This document shows, piece by piece, positions 35,444 to 43,895 of a stretch of DNA of 64,000 nucleotides; the stretch's first letter is position 1; each line of letters begins with the position of its first letter. Source of the stretch: UBA11986 sp031402435 (GTDB lineage: Bacteria; Bacteroidota; Ignavibacteria; UBA10030; UBA6906); NCBI GenBank assembly GCA_031402435.1, contig JANNSJ010000015.1, positions 62,001 to 126,000 on the forward strand. The letters are read 5' to 3'. The translations under genes and the position numbers were made by a program. The notes beneath the pieces are model-generated. The model saw nothing but the letters and a program-made list of their open reading frames with translations, was not told the origin of the DNA and did no database searches.

Positions 35444-36895
35444 CTAGTTTTGTCGTGGCATCTGCGCTTCACGGATAATTCCTGCAAGCATCCCCTTGAA
35501 CACAAGCGCGTGAAGTGGATAGACCCCATACCAATACGCTATGCCGGGGAGCCCAATAGGGTCGAAGACAGCTGTTTGGGTGATGACAGATCCATTTCTG
35601 TTTGGTTCAACAGTAAACTCGAGCCACGCCCGGCCCGGAAGTTTCATCTCGGCACCAAGACGAAGATGGTGGCCGGATTCATAGGCTTCAACCCGCCACC
35701 AGTCAAGCACATCTCCCACACGCAGATCATTGGGGTGCCTGCGGCCTCTGCGCATCCCAACACCTCCTACAAGAAGGTCCAGAAACCCACGCAATCTCCA
35801 AAGCCAATTCCCATAATACCAACCGGCGGAGCCTCCAATCCTCTGAATCGGGCGGAAGGCATTTGCAGGTGGAACATCTACTACAGCTGAACGGGTATCC
35901 ACAAGCCTGTTGCCTACACGAATTGTCCCGAGTGCGTCACCCACGCCTGTCGAGGAGATTGAATCCGACCATCGAGTTGTTGCGTACTCACTGTCCTCAT
36001 TTTTCAGAGCTTCGGCGATGGCCTGTTGCACACCCCGCGGGCGAATAGTAAACAGCTTCGCCCCTGATGGATCCCGGACGATAGTCGAATGCCGTAGGCT
36101 TTCCACCAATTTGCGTCCGGTTCGCGCGTAGAGTGGCGTGACGAGTCCAAGCCAGAGACTGGAAAGGCGCGGTGAGAGCACTGGTACAGCGATCATGAAA
36201 CGGCGGAGGCCACGTTGACTTGCATACTCTTGCATCAAGTCCCCATAGGATACCTGATCAGCACCGCCGATTTCAATGGTATGGTGTTGATCAAGAGGAA
36301 TCTCAATTGCCTCCATCAGATAGTCGAGAAGGTCTGATATGGCAATCGGCTGTGCCTTCACACCAACCCATCGTGGTGTGATCATAACGGGAAGACGCTC
36401 CACGAGTGCGCGGATCATTTCAAATGACAGGCTTCCGGATCCCAGCACAATCGATGCACGAAGCTCCACCACGTGTACTCCAGACTCACGAAGGATGTCC
36501 CCCACTTCCTGTCTGCTCTTCAGATGCGGCGAGAGGTTGCTGTCGGAACCGAGTCCGCCGAGATAGATGATGCGGCCCACACCACACTCCCGGGCTGCCT
36601 CTCCGAAATTCCGGGCGCCTTTACGATCAAGGTCAACAAAATTGCCATCTGCTCCCATGGAATGAATCAAGTAGAACGCTGCATCGATATCTTTCAGGGC
36701 ATGAACAAGAGTAGATTTCACTAGCACGTCCCCCTTGGCTTTTTCAACCTCCCAAGTTGGATCGATATGTAGGAATTCCGGCCGACGCGCAAGGGTGCGA
36801 ATTCGGTATCCGCGACGGTTCATGGCCGTCAGCAACCGTCCGCCTACATAACCGGTTGCCCCTGTCAAAAGGATATGTTTGCGATCTGAGTTCAT
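35444..36895 (-). CDS. SDR-type NAD(P)-binding protein with C-terminal DUF2867 domain
   Basis: 483 residues. The N-terminal atypical SDR/NmrA-like domain has LLTGATGYVGGRLLTAM (residues ~9-25), ARRP for NADP, AFYLIHSMG and IIYLGGLGSDS. The C-terminal ~150 residues match DUF2867 (GWYYGNWLWRLRGFLDLLVG ... GDVLDWWRVE ... LPGRAWLEFTVEP ... WYGVYPLHALVFKGM). Proteins with this layout are common but uncharacterised; some SDR partners of CIA30 domains help assemble membrane redox complexes. The start overlaps the CIA30 gene by 4 bases (ATGA), so the two proteins are made together. Confidence 0.88.
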   Translation of the reverse strand: MNSDRKHILLTGATGYVGGRLLTAMNRRGYRIRTLARRPEFLHIDPTWEVEKAKGDVLVKSTLVHALKDIDAAFYLIHSMGADGNFVDLDRKGARNFGEAARECGVGRIIYLGGLGSDSNLSPHLKSRQEVGDILRESGVHVVELRASIVLGSGSLSFEMIRALVERLPVMITPRWVGVKAQPIAISDLLDYLMEAIEIPLDQHHTIEIGGADQVSYGDLMQEYASQRGLRRFMIAVPVLSPRLSSLWLGLVTPLYARTGRKLVESLRHSTIVRDPSGAKLFTIRPRGVQQAIAEALKNEDSEYATTRWSDSISSTGVGDALGTIRVGNRLVDTRSAVVDVPPANAFRPIQRIGGSAGWYYGNWLWRLRGFLDLLVGGVGMRRGRRHPNDLRVGDVLDWWRVEAYESGHHLRLGAEMKLPGRAWLEFTVEPNRNGSVITQTAVFDPIGLPGIAYWYGVYPLHALVFKGMLAGIIREAQMPRQN

Positions 36896-37428
36896 TGATT
36901 ACTCTTGGCCACGGTATAGGCAGCAACGGTTGCGATCTCCAGCGAAAACGCCCCTGACTGTTTTCCTGAAATCATCAGCCCGAACGTTTTGATACACTGT
37001 GTTCTCAGGGGAGGATGATCAGGGACGAGTCTGCCGCGAAACGTCGGGGCAAATTCATCAAAACGAAAATACATCTCGATCCACTCGTCTGATATGGTTG
37101 AAAATTGTGCCTGAAAAAGGACACCCGCACCCGATTGATCATCGGTGAGGGTCAACTTGTAGCTCTTTCCATCACCTTTGAATGCAACTGTCAACCCTGC
37201 GAAGGCGCTTAGGTTGTACTCTGCAGGAGGCGTTCGTACAGAAGCGAAACCGCCGCCGTGCTCGAGTGAGACAATTCCGCTAAAGTGAGCGGACGTCGGG
37301 GAGTGTTGCGCCATCATCCCCGATGAGATTCCTCCCATGACGACATCGTTGACAGGAAGCCAGAGCTCCGCCTGGTGCTCATCGGAAAAATCAAAGATGG
37401 GCCGTTTGGATCCGCCGCCTACGTTCAT
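36892..37428 (-). CDS. CIA30-domain protein
   Basis: 178 residues. A complete CIA30 (NDUFAF1-type) beta-jelly-roll domain: WLPVNDVVMGGISSGMM near the start, HGGGFASVRTPPAEY, GDGKSYKLTLTDD, FQAQFSTISDEWIEMYFRFD and FGLMISGKQSGAFSLEI. In mitochondria CIA30 assists complex I assembly; in cyanobacteria and plants an SDR-CIA30 fusion (HCF173 type) serves photosystem II assembly. Here the two halves are separate but overlapping genes, so a role as an assembly factor for a membrane redox complex is plausible (inference). A broken paralogue is at 33097 and a short remnant at 24674. Confidence 0.9.
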   Translation of the reverse strand: MNVGGGSKRPIFDFSDEHQAELWLPVNDVVMGGISSGMMAQHSPTSAHFSGIVSLEHGGGFASVRTPPAEYNLSAFAGLTVAFKGDGKSYKLTLTDDQSGAGVLFQAQFSTISDEWIEMYFRFDEFAPTFRGRLVPDHPPLRTQCIKTFGLMISGKQSGAFSLEIATVAAYTVAKSNQ

Positions 37429-37474
37429 GGTAACTGTTTGTTAGAAGTTGTCCTAATGATTGTTTTCCCCAACA

Positions 37475-39763
37475 TTAGAATTCGGCGCTGACCCCTATGG
37501 AGGGGAGAATGCCGATTTCACTGTCATTGAACTCGACCCGCTGTTCCCGTGCATTCCACCGAACACCTTCACTGAACTTGTTGTTGTATACATTCTGAAT
37601 GTCGAGATACACGATAAGATTCCACGCAGAGAAGTTCCAGCGGCGATCGACACGCACGTCAAGACTGTGGGCGCTTTTCACCCGGAGTGTGTTATACGAG
37701 GAGACGTCCTGCGTCCCGTTCGGATTGAATGGCGTATATGGCTGGCCTGTGGAAAAGCGGAACTTCATGCTTGCCTCCCATTGGTCGTCGAACTTGTAAC
37801 CGCCACTGAGGTTCATTATGAACTCTTGGTCGAACGCCCCCGGACGCTCAACACCATCCAGAGCACTGAATGCCGTGCGCATCAGTGTTGCGCTGAAGAG
37901 TCCATATAGCGGGGTGTCAGAAAGCTTCTTCTGGATCAGTAGCTCCACTCCGCGTGATTGGCCATTCCCTGCACTCACAAGCTCGTCGAACCCGAACGAG
38001 GCGAAGTTCTCATCCGACCCACCAAACCCGCCACCGGTGTTGGCAAGAACCAAGTACGGCCGGTTCACACTGGCGGGGTAGTTACGGTAGTCCTTGTAGA
38101 ACCCCTCGAGACGCACGCGCAGGTCGGCATCGAGAAGATGGTCGATGCTAAAGATGTACTGATCGGCACGAGCGGCGTGCAAGAGGCGGTTCTTTTCGTT
38201 TGCGACAAGCCAGACATATGACGGATTTTGCCGGTACGTGCCGGCGCTGGCTGTAATAGTCGTGACAGGCGAGAAATCGTACGCAAGTGACGCGCGGGGC
38301 GACAGGTACTTTTTTGTATTGATCAGGCTGAAGTAATCGATACGACCGCCAACCGTTGCATTGAAATCACGGAGAAACCGGTGTGAAAACTGCGCATACG
38401 CCGAACCTTTGTATCCCGTTGAGAGAAAGTTGCGGACGTTAATATCAAGGGAGTCACCGAATGTTGTCCGGTAGCCGGGTAAAGCAAGATCCGAAGCGAA
38501 TCGAATGTACTTCACCTGACTTCCGAATGAGAGCTCTGAGGTGCGCGACGGTTTCAGCACAACATCCGCACGGAGGCTTGTCTCTCCTTCTGTCGATCTG
38601 TTTCTGAAGATCGGGTTGAGCATCGAATCGCGCTGAATGCCGTTGTAGCTTACGTACGTCCGCCCTAAAGTGACACGGGAAAATCCATTGCCAAGCAGGT
38701 GCTGCCAAGTGAACCCGCTGACGTACTGCCGCTGGGCGGTGCCGAGGATACGGGAGTTGTCAAACCGGGCATTGGCATCGTCGTTAAGGAACGTAACATC
38801 GTCGATGGCACCAACAGCAAGGAACGTGAGGCTATTGTTGCGGTCCAATGGGTACGATACCCTGCCGAGGAAATCCCAGTACTGGGGCACAAAACTGAAC
38901 CCCGCGGCCTTGAATATGAAATCGAGATAGCTGCGCCGCGCTGAAAATATGAACGACCCCTCCGCCGCGACTGGACCCTGGAGGTTCAGGCCGAACTGGC
39001 TGGCGGAAATCGTGCCTTTTCCTCCGAGTGCATCTGTTCTGCCATCCTGCATGTCCAGCGTGAGGACTGAAGACATGCGGTCGCCATACCGCACACCAAA
39101 GCCACCGGTCGAGAAAGCAGTCTCGCGGACAAAATCGAGGTTGATGAAACTGAGCGGGCCGCCACCTGCGCCCTGCGTACCGAAGTGATTGATGCTCGGG
39201 ATTTCTACATTGTCAATAACGAAAAGGTTTTCCGATGGCGCTCCTCCGCGCACAACGAGGTCGTTCCGTCCCGGAGCTGCCTGAGCAACACCCGGAAGGA
39301 CGGCAACGGCGCGTACCACATCTTCAAAGGCCCCGGGTGATCGGCGGATCTCTTCATATGAGAGACGCTGCACACTGACAGGTGCATCGGGAGTATTCCG
39401 GAAGTAGCTCGCCTGCACCTCAACTCCATCAATAGAGAGGACTGCCTCCTCAAGGCGGATGACGAGATCAACAGGTCGTCGTATGGCAACAACAATATCA
39501 GCAATAACAAGGGGTTTGCTGCCAACCCCCGAGACTCTAAGCTGATACGTGCCGACCGGGACACCAGTGATCACAAATCGACCATCGACATCAGCCGCTG
39601 CGCCGAGGTTCGTGTTAAGCACAACGATGTTGGCTCCTGCGATTGGCTCCCCGGTCGACTCCGACAAGATGGTCCCCTTGATCGACTCTTGAGGAGACTG
39701 CCCGTACGAAACCGAAGGAGCGATGAAAAACAAAGATAGCATAAATGCTGTCAGCCGAATCAT
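37475..39763 (-). CDS. TonB-dependent receptor with carboxypeptidase-regulatory-like domain
   Basis: 762 residues. Signal peptide (MIRLTAFMLSLFFIAPSVSYG), then a CarboxypepD_reg-like domain (IKGTILSESTGEPIAGANIV ... GVPVGTYQLRVSGVG, ~28-110), a plug domain (EEIRRSPGAFEDVVRAVAVL, DLVVRGGAPSENLFVIDNVEI, ~135-190) and a 22-strand type beta-barrel. It ends in Phe (VSAEF), as outer-membrane proteins do. Imports an unknown ligand with TonB/ExbBD energy. On the same strand the preceding reading frame, a lipocalin remnant, overlaps its ATG by 4 bases, so it once had a coupled upstream partner. Confidence 0.92.
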   Translation of the reverse strand: MIRLTAFMLSLFFIAPSVSYGQSPQESIKGTILSESTGEPIAGANIVVLNTNLGAAADVDGRFVITGVPVGTYQLRVSGVGSKPLVIADIVVAIRRPVDLVIRLEEAVLSIDGVEVQASYFRNTPDAPVSVQRLSYEEIRRSPGAFEDVVRAVAVLPGVAQAAPGRNDLVVRGGAPSENLFVIDNVEIPSINHFGTQGAGGGPLSFINLDFVRETAFSTGGFGVRYGDRMSSVLTLDMQDGRTDALGGKGTISASQFGLNLQGPVAAEGSFIFSARRSYLDFIFKAAGFSFVPQYWDFLGRVSYPLDRNNSLTFLAVGAIDDVTFLNDDANARFDNSRILGTAQRQYVSGFTWQHLLGNGFSRVTLGRTYVSYNGIQRDSMLNPIFRNRSTEGETSLRADVVLKPSRTSELSFGSQVKYIRFASDLALPGYRTTFGDSLDINVRNFLSTGYKGSAYAQFSHRFLRDFNATVGGRIDYFSLINTKKYLSPRASLAYDFSPVTTITASAGTYRQNPSYVWLVANEKNRLLHAARADQYIFSIDHLLDADLRVRLEGFYKDYRNYPASVNRPYLVLANTGGGFGGSDENFASFGFDELVSAGNGQSRGVELLIQKKLSDTPLYGLFSATLMRTAFSALDGVERPGAFDQEFIMNLSGGYKFDDQWEASMKFRFSTGQPYTPFNPNGTQDVSSYNTLRVKSAHSLDVRVDRRWNFSAWNLIVYLDIQNVYNNKFSEGVRWNAREQRVEFNDSEIGILPSIGVSAEF

Positions 39764-39990
39764 TTCCCTCTCCGTGTGTGAGTGGTTCGAATAAATCCAT
39801 CAACCTTGTAGCCCTGCGCCTTCACAAGACCAAGAATCTTATCAAGCTTCCCATGTTCCATTGCCGGCAGCCTACCAAGCACCCAGAGATACTCACGGCC
39901 GGGTTCACCGATCACGGCGTGGTTGTAGTCCGGGTCAAGATCCAGGATCCAATAGTCTCCCCACACGAACGGCAGGAACGAAAGGGTGAG
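39760..39990 (-). pseudogene. C-terminal remnant of a lipocalin (Blc-like)
   Basis: The readable product is SFLPFVWGDYWILDLDPDY, then AVIGEPGREYLWVLGRLP and GYKVDGF, closely following the last ~75 residues of bacterial lipocalin Blc (WGDYWIxxLDPDYxxAxVGxPxRxYLWILxR). No start codon or N-terminal GxW motif precedes it, so the gene is truncated. Its stop overlaps the TonB-receptor start (ATGA). The rest of 39991-40263 holds no recognisable gene. Confidence 0.8.
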
Positions 39991-40263
39991 ATGGTCATTC
40001 CGTTGTTTGCGTTGATGTACTTTTGAATGTTGAACTTCCCCTTGTGTCCGTCGCGGGTCATGTAGCGCACCTTTCCTAAGATCTACCGTTCACCCTACGC
40101 ACAATTGTGGATCCCGCCAAGACTCCATGTGATGCCGGCATAGCTGTTGGGAAGGGCCCAGTTATCCTTTCACCCTCTGCTCTCTGATCGTCCAGTAGAC
40201 AACCGGGCCTTCACTTTCAACCCTTCGACAAGTACTTTTGTGCGTTGAATGTTCAACGGTGGT

Positions 40264-41550
40264 TTAGTTGTTCACAACTATTTGTGCACCTAGTGCATGT
40301 GTACCCGTGCCACCAACAAAACCCTTGGCAAACACAGTATAGATTTTGCCTGACTGGAGTGCAATATTTGGCAGAGAAAGAACAACAGTGCTCGTGCCGG
40401 CCAGCCTCACCTCCAGATTGTAGGTGGCAGCATTAAGGGGAGTAAACTCAGTGTATCCCTTGAATGTCTTGTTAGCAAACACGATTGCACCCCCCTGAAG
40501 TGCCACGTCAACTGCAGGTGCATTGGGAGAAAGATGCACGAACCGTACGTGAGCCTTCCCGGCTGTCGGTGTACTCAGGTTGTCAACAAGTACGATGGGA
40601 GCAATACGCGACACGGAGTCTGATGCGAAGACAGAGTATGCTGTACCCGGGTCCAGCGGCAATGTCGCATTAATAACAGTCGTACTCGTTCCCGTTACGT
40701 TAATCTTGATATTGCGTGAACCCGCGTTGACATTGAGATAGGCAGTGCTATTCGGGAATGTGAGGTTCGTTCCACTAACCGTGTTATCCACGAGCAAATC
40801 AACACCCGGGGCATCAGGCGATGCATGAATAGCCATCACTCTCGCTGCTGATGTGGACGCCTTGTTTACAATTGCCTGTGCGCCAAGAGCCTGTGTGCCG
40901 GTTCCATTCAAAAACCCCTTTGCGAATACGGTGTAGATTCCACCTTCTGCAAAGGTCGTGTTTGGGAGATTCAACACGACGGTTAATGTGCCGGCAACCC
41001 GGACTTCAAGGTTGTATGTTCCGGCATCCAGTGGTGTGAAGGGCGTGCTGGCTTTGAACGCTGTATTGCCGAACACCACGGCTCCTCCTTGTAACGCGAT
41101 GTCTACTGCAGGTGCGTTCGGAGAAAGATGGACGAACCTAACATGCGCCTTACCTGCAGCCGGAGATGTCAGATTATCGTTGAGGACAATCGGTGCAAGC
41201 CGTGCTACAGAGTCGGCAGCAATCACGGTGTAACTCATATTGGCCGTAATCGGGAGATTGGCATCAATGACCGTTATTGTAGTTCCGGCAACACGGACTT
41301 TCACGTTGGGTGTTCCCGCCGGGGCTGTCAAATATCCGGTATTGTTGGGAAACGTCAGACCGGGCGCAACCACGGTATTGTTCACTAGCAAATCGACTGC
41401 CGGGGCATCGGGTGATGCGTGGATAACAAGGACTTGGCCCGACCCGACTGGACTTGGAGTAACTGTTGTGTCGTCGCTATTGCAGCCGGAAAGCAACCCT
41501 AGTACTGCAATCATTCCAATAAGACTCTTGAATCTTCCTGTCAAAAACAT
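40264..41550 (-). CDS. DUF4397-repeat surface lipoprotein (copy 2)
   Basis: 428 residues, the same length as its paralogue at 19732-21018 and very similar throughout. Lipoprotein signal FKSLIGMIAVLGLLSG then Cys. Four motifs mark the two tandem units: VIHASPDAPAVDLLVNN, VHLSPNAPAVDIALQ, AIHASPDAPGVDLLVDN and VHLSPNAPAVDVALQ. Both copies end in LGAQI(V/I)VNN. Probably a lipid-anchored, beta-rich envelope protein. The gene starts after GAAAGGAACAGCAA. No T9SS domain. Confidence 0.87.
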   Translation of the reverse strand: MFLTGRFKSLIGMIAVLGLLSGCNSDDTTVTPSPVGSGQVLVIHASPDAPAVDLLVNNTVVAPGLTFPNNTGYLTAPAGTPNVKVRVAGTTITVIDANLPITANMSYTVIAADSVARLAPIVLNDNLTSPAAGKAHVRFVHLSPNAPAVDIALQGGAVVFGNTAFKASTPFTPLDAGTYNLEVRVAGTLTVVLNLPNTTFAEGGIYTVFAKGFLNGTGTQALGAQAIVNKASTSAARVMAIHASPDAPGVDLLVDNTVSGTNLTFPNSTAYLNVNAGSRNIKINVTGTSTTVINATLPLDPGTAYSVFASDSVSRIAPIVLVDNLSTPTAGKAHVRFVHLSPNAPAVDVALQGGAIVFANKTFKGYTEFTPLNAATYNLEVRLAGTSTVVLSLPNIALQSGKIYTVFAKGFVGGTGTHALGAQIVVNN

Positions 41551-41616
41551 TTGCTGTTCCTTTCATAGCACGATGACCCGGGTTGCAGCCATTGCTGGTC
41601 CGGGTCCCCATGACGT

Positions 41617-42113
41617 TTAGTTAAAGTAAAAGTGAAAACCAACATTCTCAAAACTCAGGGCACGGAGGGCCGAGACACCAAACTTGTCATCCGGAGCGCT
41701 GACCTGTTCAAGCTGAAGTCCATGACCGGCGCTCAAAGAGAATTGGTCTGTAACGAACCATTCCACACCCAGATCGGCTGTTTTGATTTTACCTCAGTTC
41801 CCACGGTTCGCGCATTCGTCTTCAACTCGACACCGGGGCGAATAAAGAAGTTCACCTTTTCCGTCTTCACAACGTTGACCGGGAAACCGAGGTTGAAGTG
41901 AAACCTGTCGGTCGTGGCACCAAGAACATTCTTGTCGGCAAACCCGAACCCAAGGTCAACACCAACCATGGGTGACACCCAAATCCGACCACCAACCGGA
42001 GCAGACATCGAGTACCAACCGAAACCGATCGTACCGGCTTTGGGTTCTGCAGCTTGCAAAGGCGTTGCTCCGATCATTAAGCAAATTATTCCGAGAACGA
42101 TTGCGTGTTTCAT
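41617..42113 (-). pseudogene. Small outer-membrane beta-barrel gene with one frameshift
   Basis: Starts at the ATG at 42113 with a signal peptide (MKHAIVLGIICLMIGATPLQ-AA). It reads through beta-strand-like segments (GFGWYSMSAPVGGRIWVSP, VGVDLGFGFADKN, FFIRPGVELKTNARTVG), then loses frame near 41795. The other frame continues DLGVEWFVTDQFSLSAGHGL and ends FENVGFHFYFN with a terminal aromatic pattern typical of outer-membrane barrels (stop 41617-41619). Adding one G to the GAGGT of the minus strand restores the whole gene. Either a pseudogene or a base-calling error. Confidence 0.75.
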
Positions 42114-42145
42114 GTGTTGATCCTTGTTTTTCCATGGATACAAAT

Positions 42146-42175
42146 GGGGAACCGGCAGTTACTGCCCGGTTCCCC
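42146..42175 (-). terminator. Long GC-rich hairpin between fasciclin and outer-membrane protein genes
   Basis: GGGGAACCGGGCAGT pairs with ACTGCCGGTTCCCC, leaving one bulged base, right after the minus-strand fasciclin gene stop at 42184. It lacks a strong U tract (ATTTGTATCC follows), so it may be a terminator, an attenuator or an mRNA-stabilising hairpin. Confidence 0.55.
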
Positions 42176-42183
42176 GGCCCTAG

Positions 42184-42702
42184 TTACTTCTTTTCTCTTG
42201 CCATTGGAGGCATGATTACCGAATCAATCACATGGATGACACCGTTGCTGGCTTCGATGTCGACCGCCGTGACCGTGGCCTTATCAACCATGACCGTTTT
42301 GCCATTCACGCTGATCTTTACTGAGCTTCCTTCAACTGTCTTGGCTGAGGAAATCTTCACGACATCAGACGACATGACCTTGCCGGCAACCACGTGATAG
42401 AGAAGTACCTTTGTGAGCTGTTCCTTGTTCTTTAGAAGGTTTTCCAACGTGGCCTTGGGAATCTTGGCGAAAGCTTCATCCGTCGGGGCAAAGACCGTGA
42501 ACGGTCCATCGCCCTTCAGTGTCTCGATGAGACCTGCTTCCGTCAACGCCGTGGCAAGAGTCTTGAAATTACCTGCAGCAACCGCTGTCTCGATAATATC
42601 CTTCTTCGCCACCTTGTGACCATCGCCTGCAAACATTGCAGGCATCGTCGCAACGGAGAGAGCGAATATGGCAATACCGTATTTCACAAGTGATGCTTTC
42701 AT
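42184..42702 (-). CDS. Secreted fasciclin (FAS1) domain protein, copy 2
   Basis: 172 residues. Signal peptide (YGIAIFALSVATMPAMFAG) and one FAS1 domain with H1 GPFTVFAPTDEAFAKIP and H2 ASNGVIHVIDSVIMPP, identical in these boxes to the protein at 29382-29906. Both begin the domain with DIIETAVAAGNF or DIVETAVAAGNF. Surface adhesion or ligand-binding role by family. Downstream of a small DUF378 protein on the same strand. Confidence 0.92.
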   Translation of the reverse strand: MKASLVKYGIAIFALSVATMPAMFAGDGHKVAKKDIIETAVAAGNFKTLATALTEAGLIETLKGDGPFTVFAPTDEAFAKIPKATLENLLKNKEQLTKVLLYHVVAGKVMSSDVVKISSAKTVEGSSVKISVNGKTVMVDKATVTAVDIEASNGVIHVIDSVIMPPMAREKK

Positions 42703-42785
42703 ATTGAGTTTCCTTGAGTGATTTGTGTTGTGAATTATGAGGGTGGAAACCTTGGCACATTGCCTCGGCCACCCATTTGTTGATT

Positions 42786-43004
42786 CTATGCTTTCGCAGT
42801 CGCCCAGCGGCGCTGGACAGACTTCCAGCCAAACGCTTGGTAGGCGGCAGCGACTCCAACCAGACCATAAACAAGGCGGCTCAGAAGGGCGGTGTTGCCG
42901 CCGAAAAGGGCTGCGACGAGATCGAACTGTAAAATTCCCCAGAGCCCCCAGTTCAATCCTCCGACTACGAGCAGGACAGCGATTATGACATCGAGTGTTT
43001 TCAT
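42786..43004 (-). CDS. DUF378 small membrane protein
   Basis: 72 residues from the ATG at 43004, which follows AAAGGAGAAGTACCA. Two membrane helices (DVIIAVLLVVGGLNWGLWGI and LVYGLVGVAAAYQAFG) and the DUF378 signature 'GGLNWGLxGxFxFDLVAxLFG'. Small inner-membrane protein of unknown role. A near-consensus promoter lies about 130 bases upstream; the fasciclin gene follows after about 80 bases and may share the transcript. Confidence 0.88.
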   Translation of the reverse strand: MKTLDVIIAVLLVVGGLNWGLWGILQFDLVAALFGGNTALLSRLVYGLVGVAAAYQAFGWKSVQRRWATAKA

Positions 43005-43133
43005 TGGTACTTCTCCTTTGTTGGTTTGTGGTTTGTTTAGTGATGCAACTTGTTTTTTTTGTTTCAGGTTTCTTCGGGCCGCGTTTCGGATCAAAATAGC
43101 TGATTAATATGATATATGCGTTTTGTACGATTT

Positions 43134-43162
43134 AATATACAAAACAGGAAACTAGTTGTCAA
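43134..43162 (-). promoter_or_regulatory. Near-consensus promoter of the DUF378 (and fasciclin) unit
   Basis: On the minus strand TTGACA (43162-43157), a 17-base spacer and TATATT (43139-43134). It is followed by AAATCGTACAAAACG, the 16-mer region that also occurs at 21152-21167. The strength of the boxes and the exact spacing make this a convincing sigma-70-type promoter. Confidence 0.7.
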
Positions 43163-43213
43163 GGGGGGAACACATTTTTTTTGTGCTCATCTGAGCAAAC
43201 GGGAAGCCTGAGA

Positions 43214-43672
43214 GCAAGCTCCCACTCCTGCAGAACTATCCAAACCCCTTCAATCCGCCGGCCGCCATCACGCTCGATATGCCGAACGGAGGCCGCATTG
43301 ATTGCACATTGAAGTGCCAGAAGTGAAGGGCAAGGAATTGTCGAGCAAAGAGAAGGGAGAGAGTTCAGAGAAGATTCGGGCACGCGTGATAGAAGCTCGC
43401 GAGATTCAGGTCCGACGATTCAATGGCCGCAAGGGTCTCTTCTCGAATGCCGATATGCAATCGAAGGATATTCGGGAATACTGCAGATTGGACGCGGCAG
43501 GGGAGGAGTTGCTGAAAATGGCGATCACGAAACTTGGTCTCTCTGCGCGAGCGTATGACCGAATACTGAAGGTAGGGCGAACGATTGCGGACATGGCGGC
43601 ATCGGCGGACATACGACCTGAGCATATCGGTGAGGCGATACAGTACAGTACAGAAGCCTGGATAGAAATCTT
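43214..43672 (+). pseudogene. Chimeric remnant: T9SS sorting-domain piece joined to yifB 3' end (copy D)
   Basis: The first ~75 bases encode LPLLQNYPNPFNPPAAITLD, the start of a type IX sorting domain, in an open but headless frame. Near GGCCGCATTGATT it switches to yifB sequence: HIEVPEVKGKELSSKE, VRRFNGRKGLFSNADMQSK, LGLSARAYDRILKVGRTIAD, then IRPEHIGEAIQYS. A small duplication (CAGTACAGTACAG) then breaks the last codons. The YifB part is long and open but lacks the ATPase core, so it cannot be functional as YifB. Confidence 0.88.
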
Positions 43673-43895
43673 ACTGTTTGAACGCGATTTGTTCTTGACA
43701 ATTGCAAAGTGTGTTTGTATCATGTTGTCGATCTCTCGCGATGCAAAAATCAACTAAGAATGGAACTATCCCAATTTGTGGTGGGATGATGGTCGTGGTA
43801 CTCAATTCTTTGTAAGCAGAGAGTTGTCATCACCATGATGTGAGGCTTCACTCTGACCTGCTGACTTGGTATATTACAAGCGACAGCTATCAACG

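Noticed and set aside
40226..40263. Hairpin CGTTGAA/TTCAACG after the second DUF4397 lipoprotein gene as a terminator
   Set aside because: Two-base loop and no T run on the transcribed side; too weak to call.
43302..43757. Reading frame of 151 codons taken as a functional YifB-like protein
   Set aside because: It lacks the N-terminal and Walker A/B parts of the ATPase and ends in unrelated codons, so it is a fragment.
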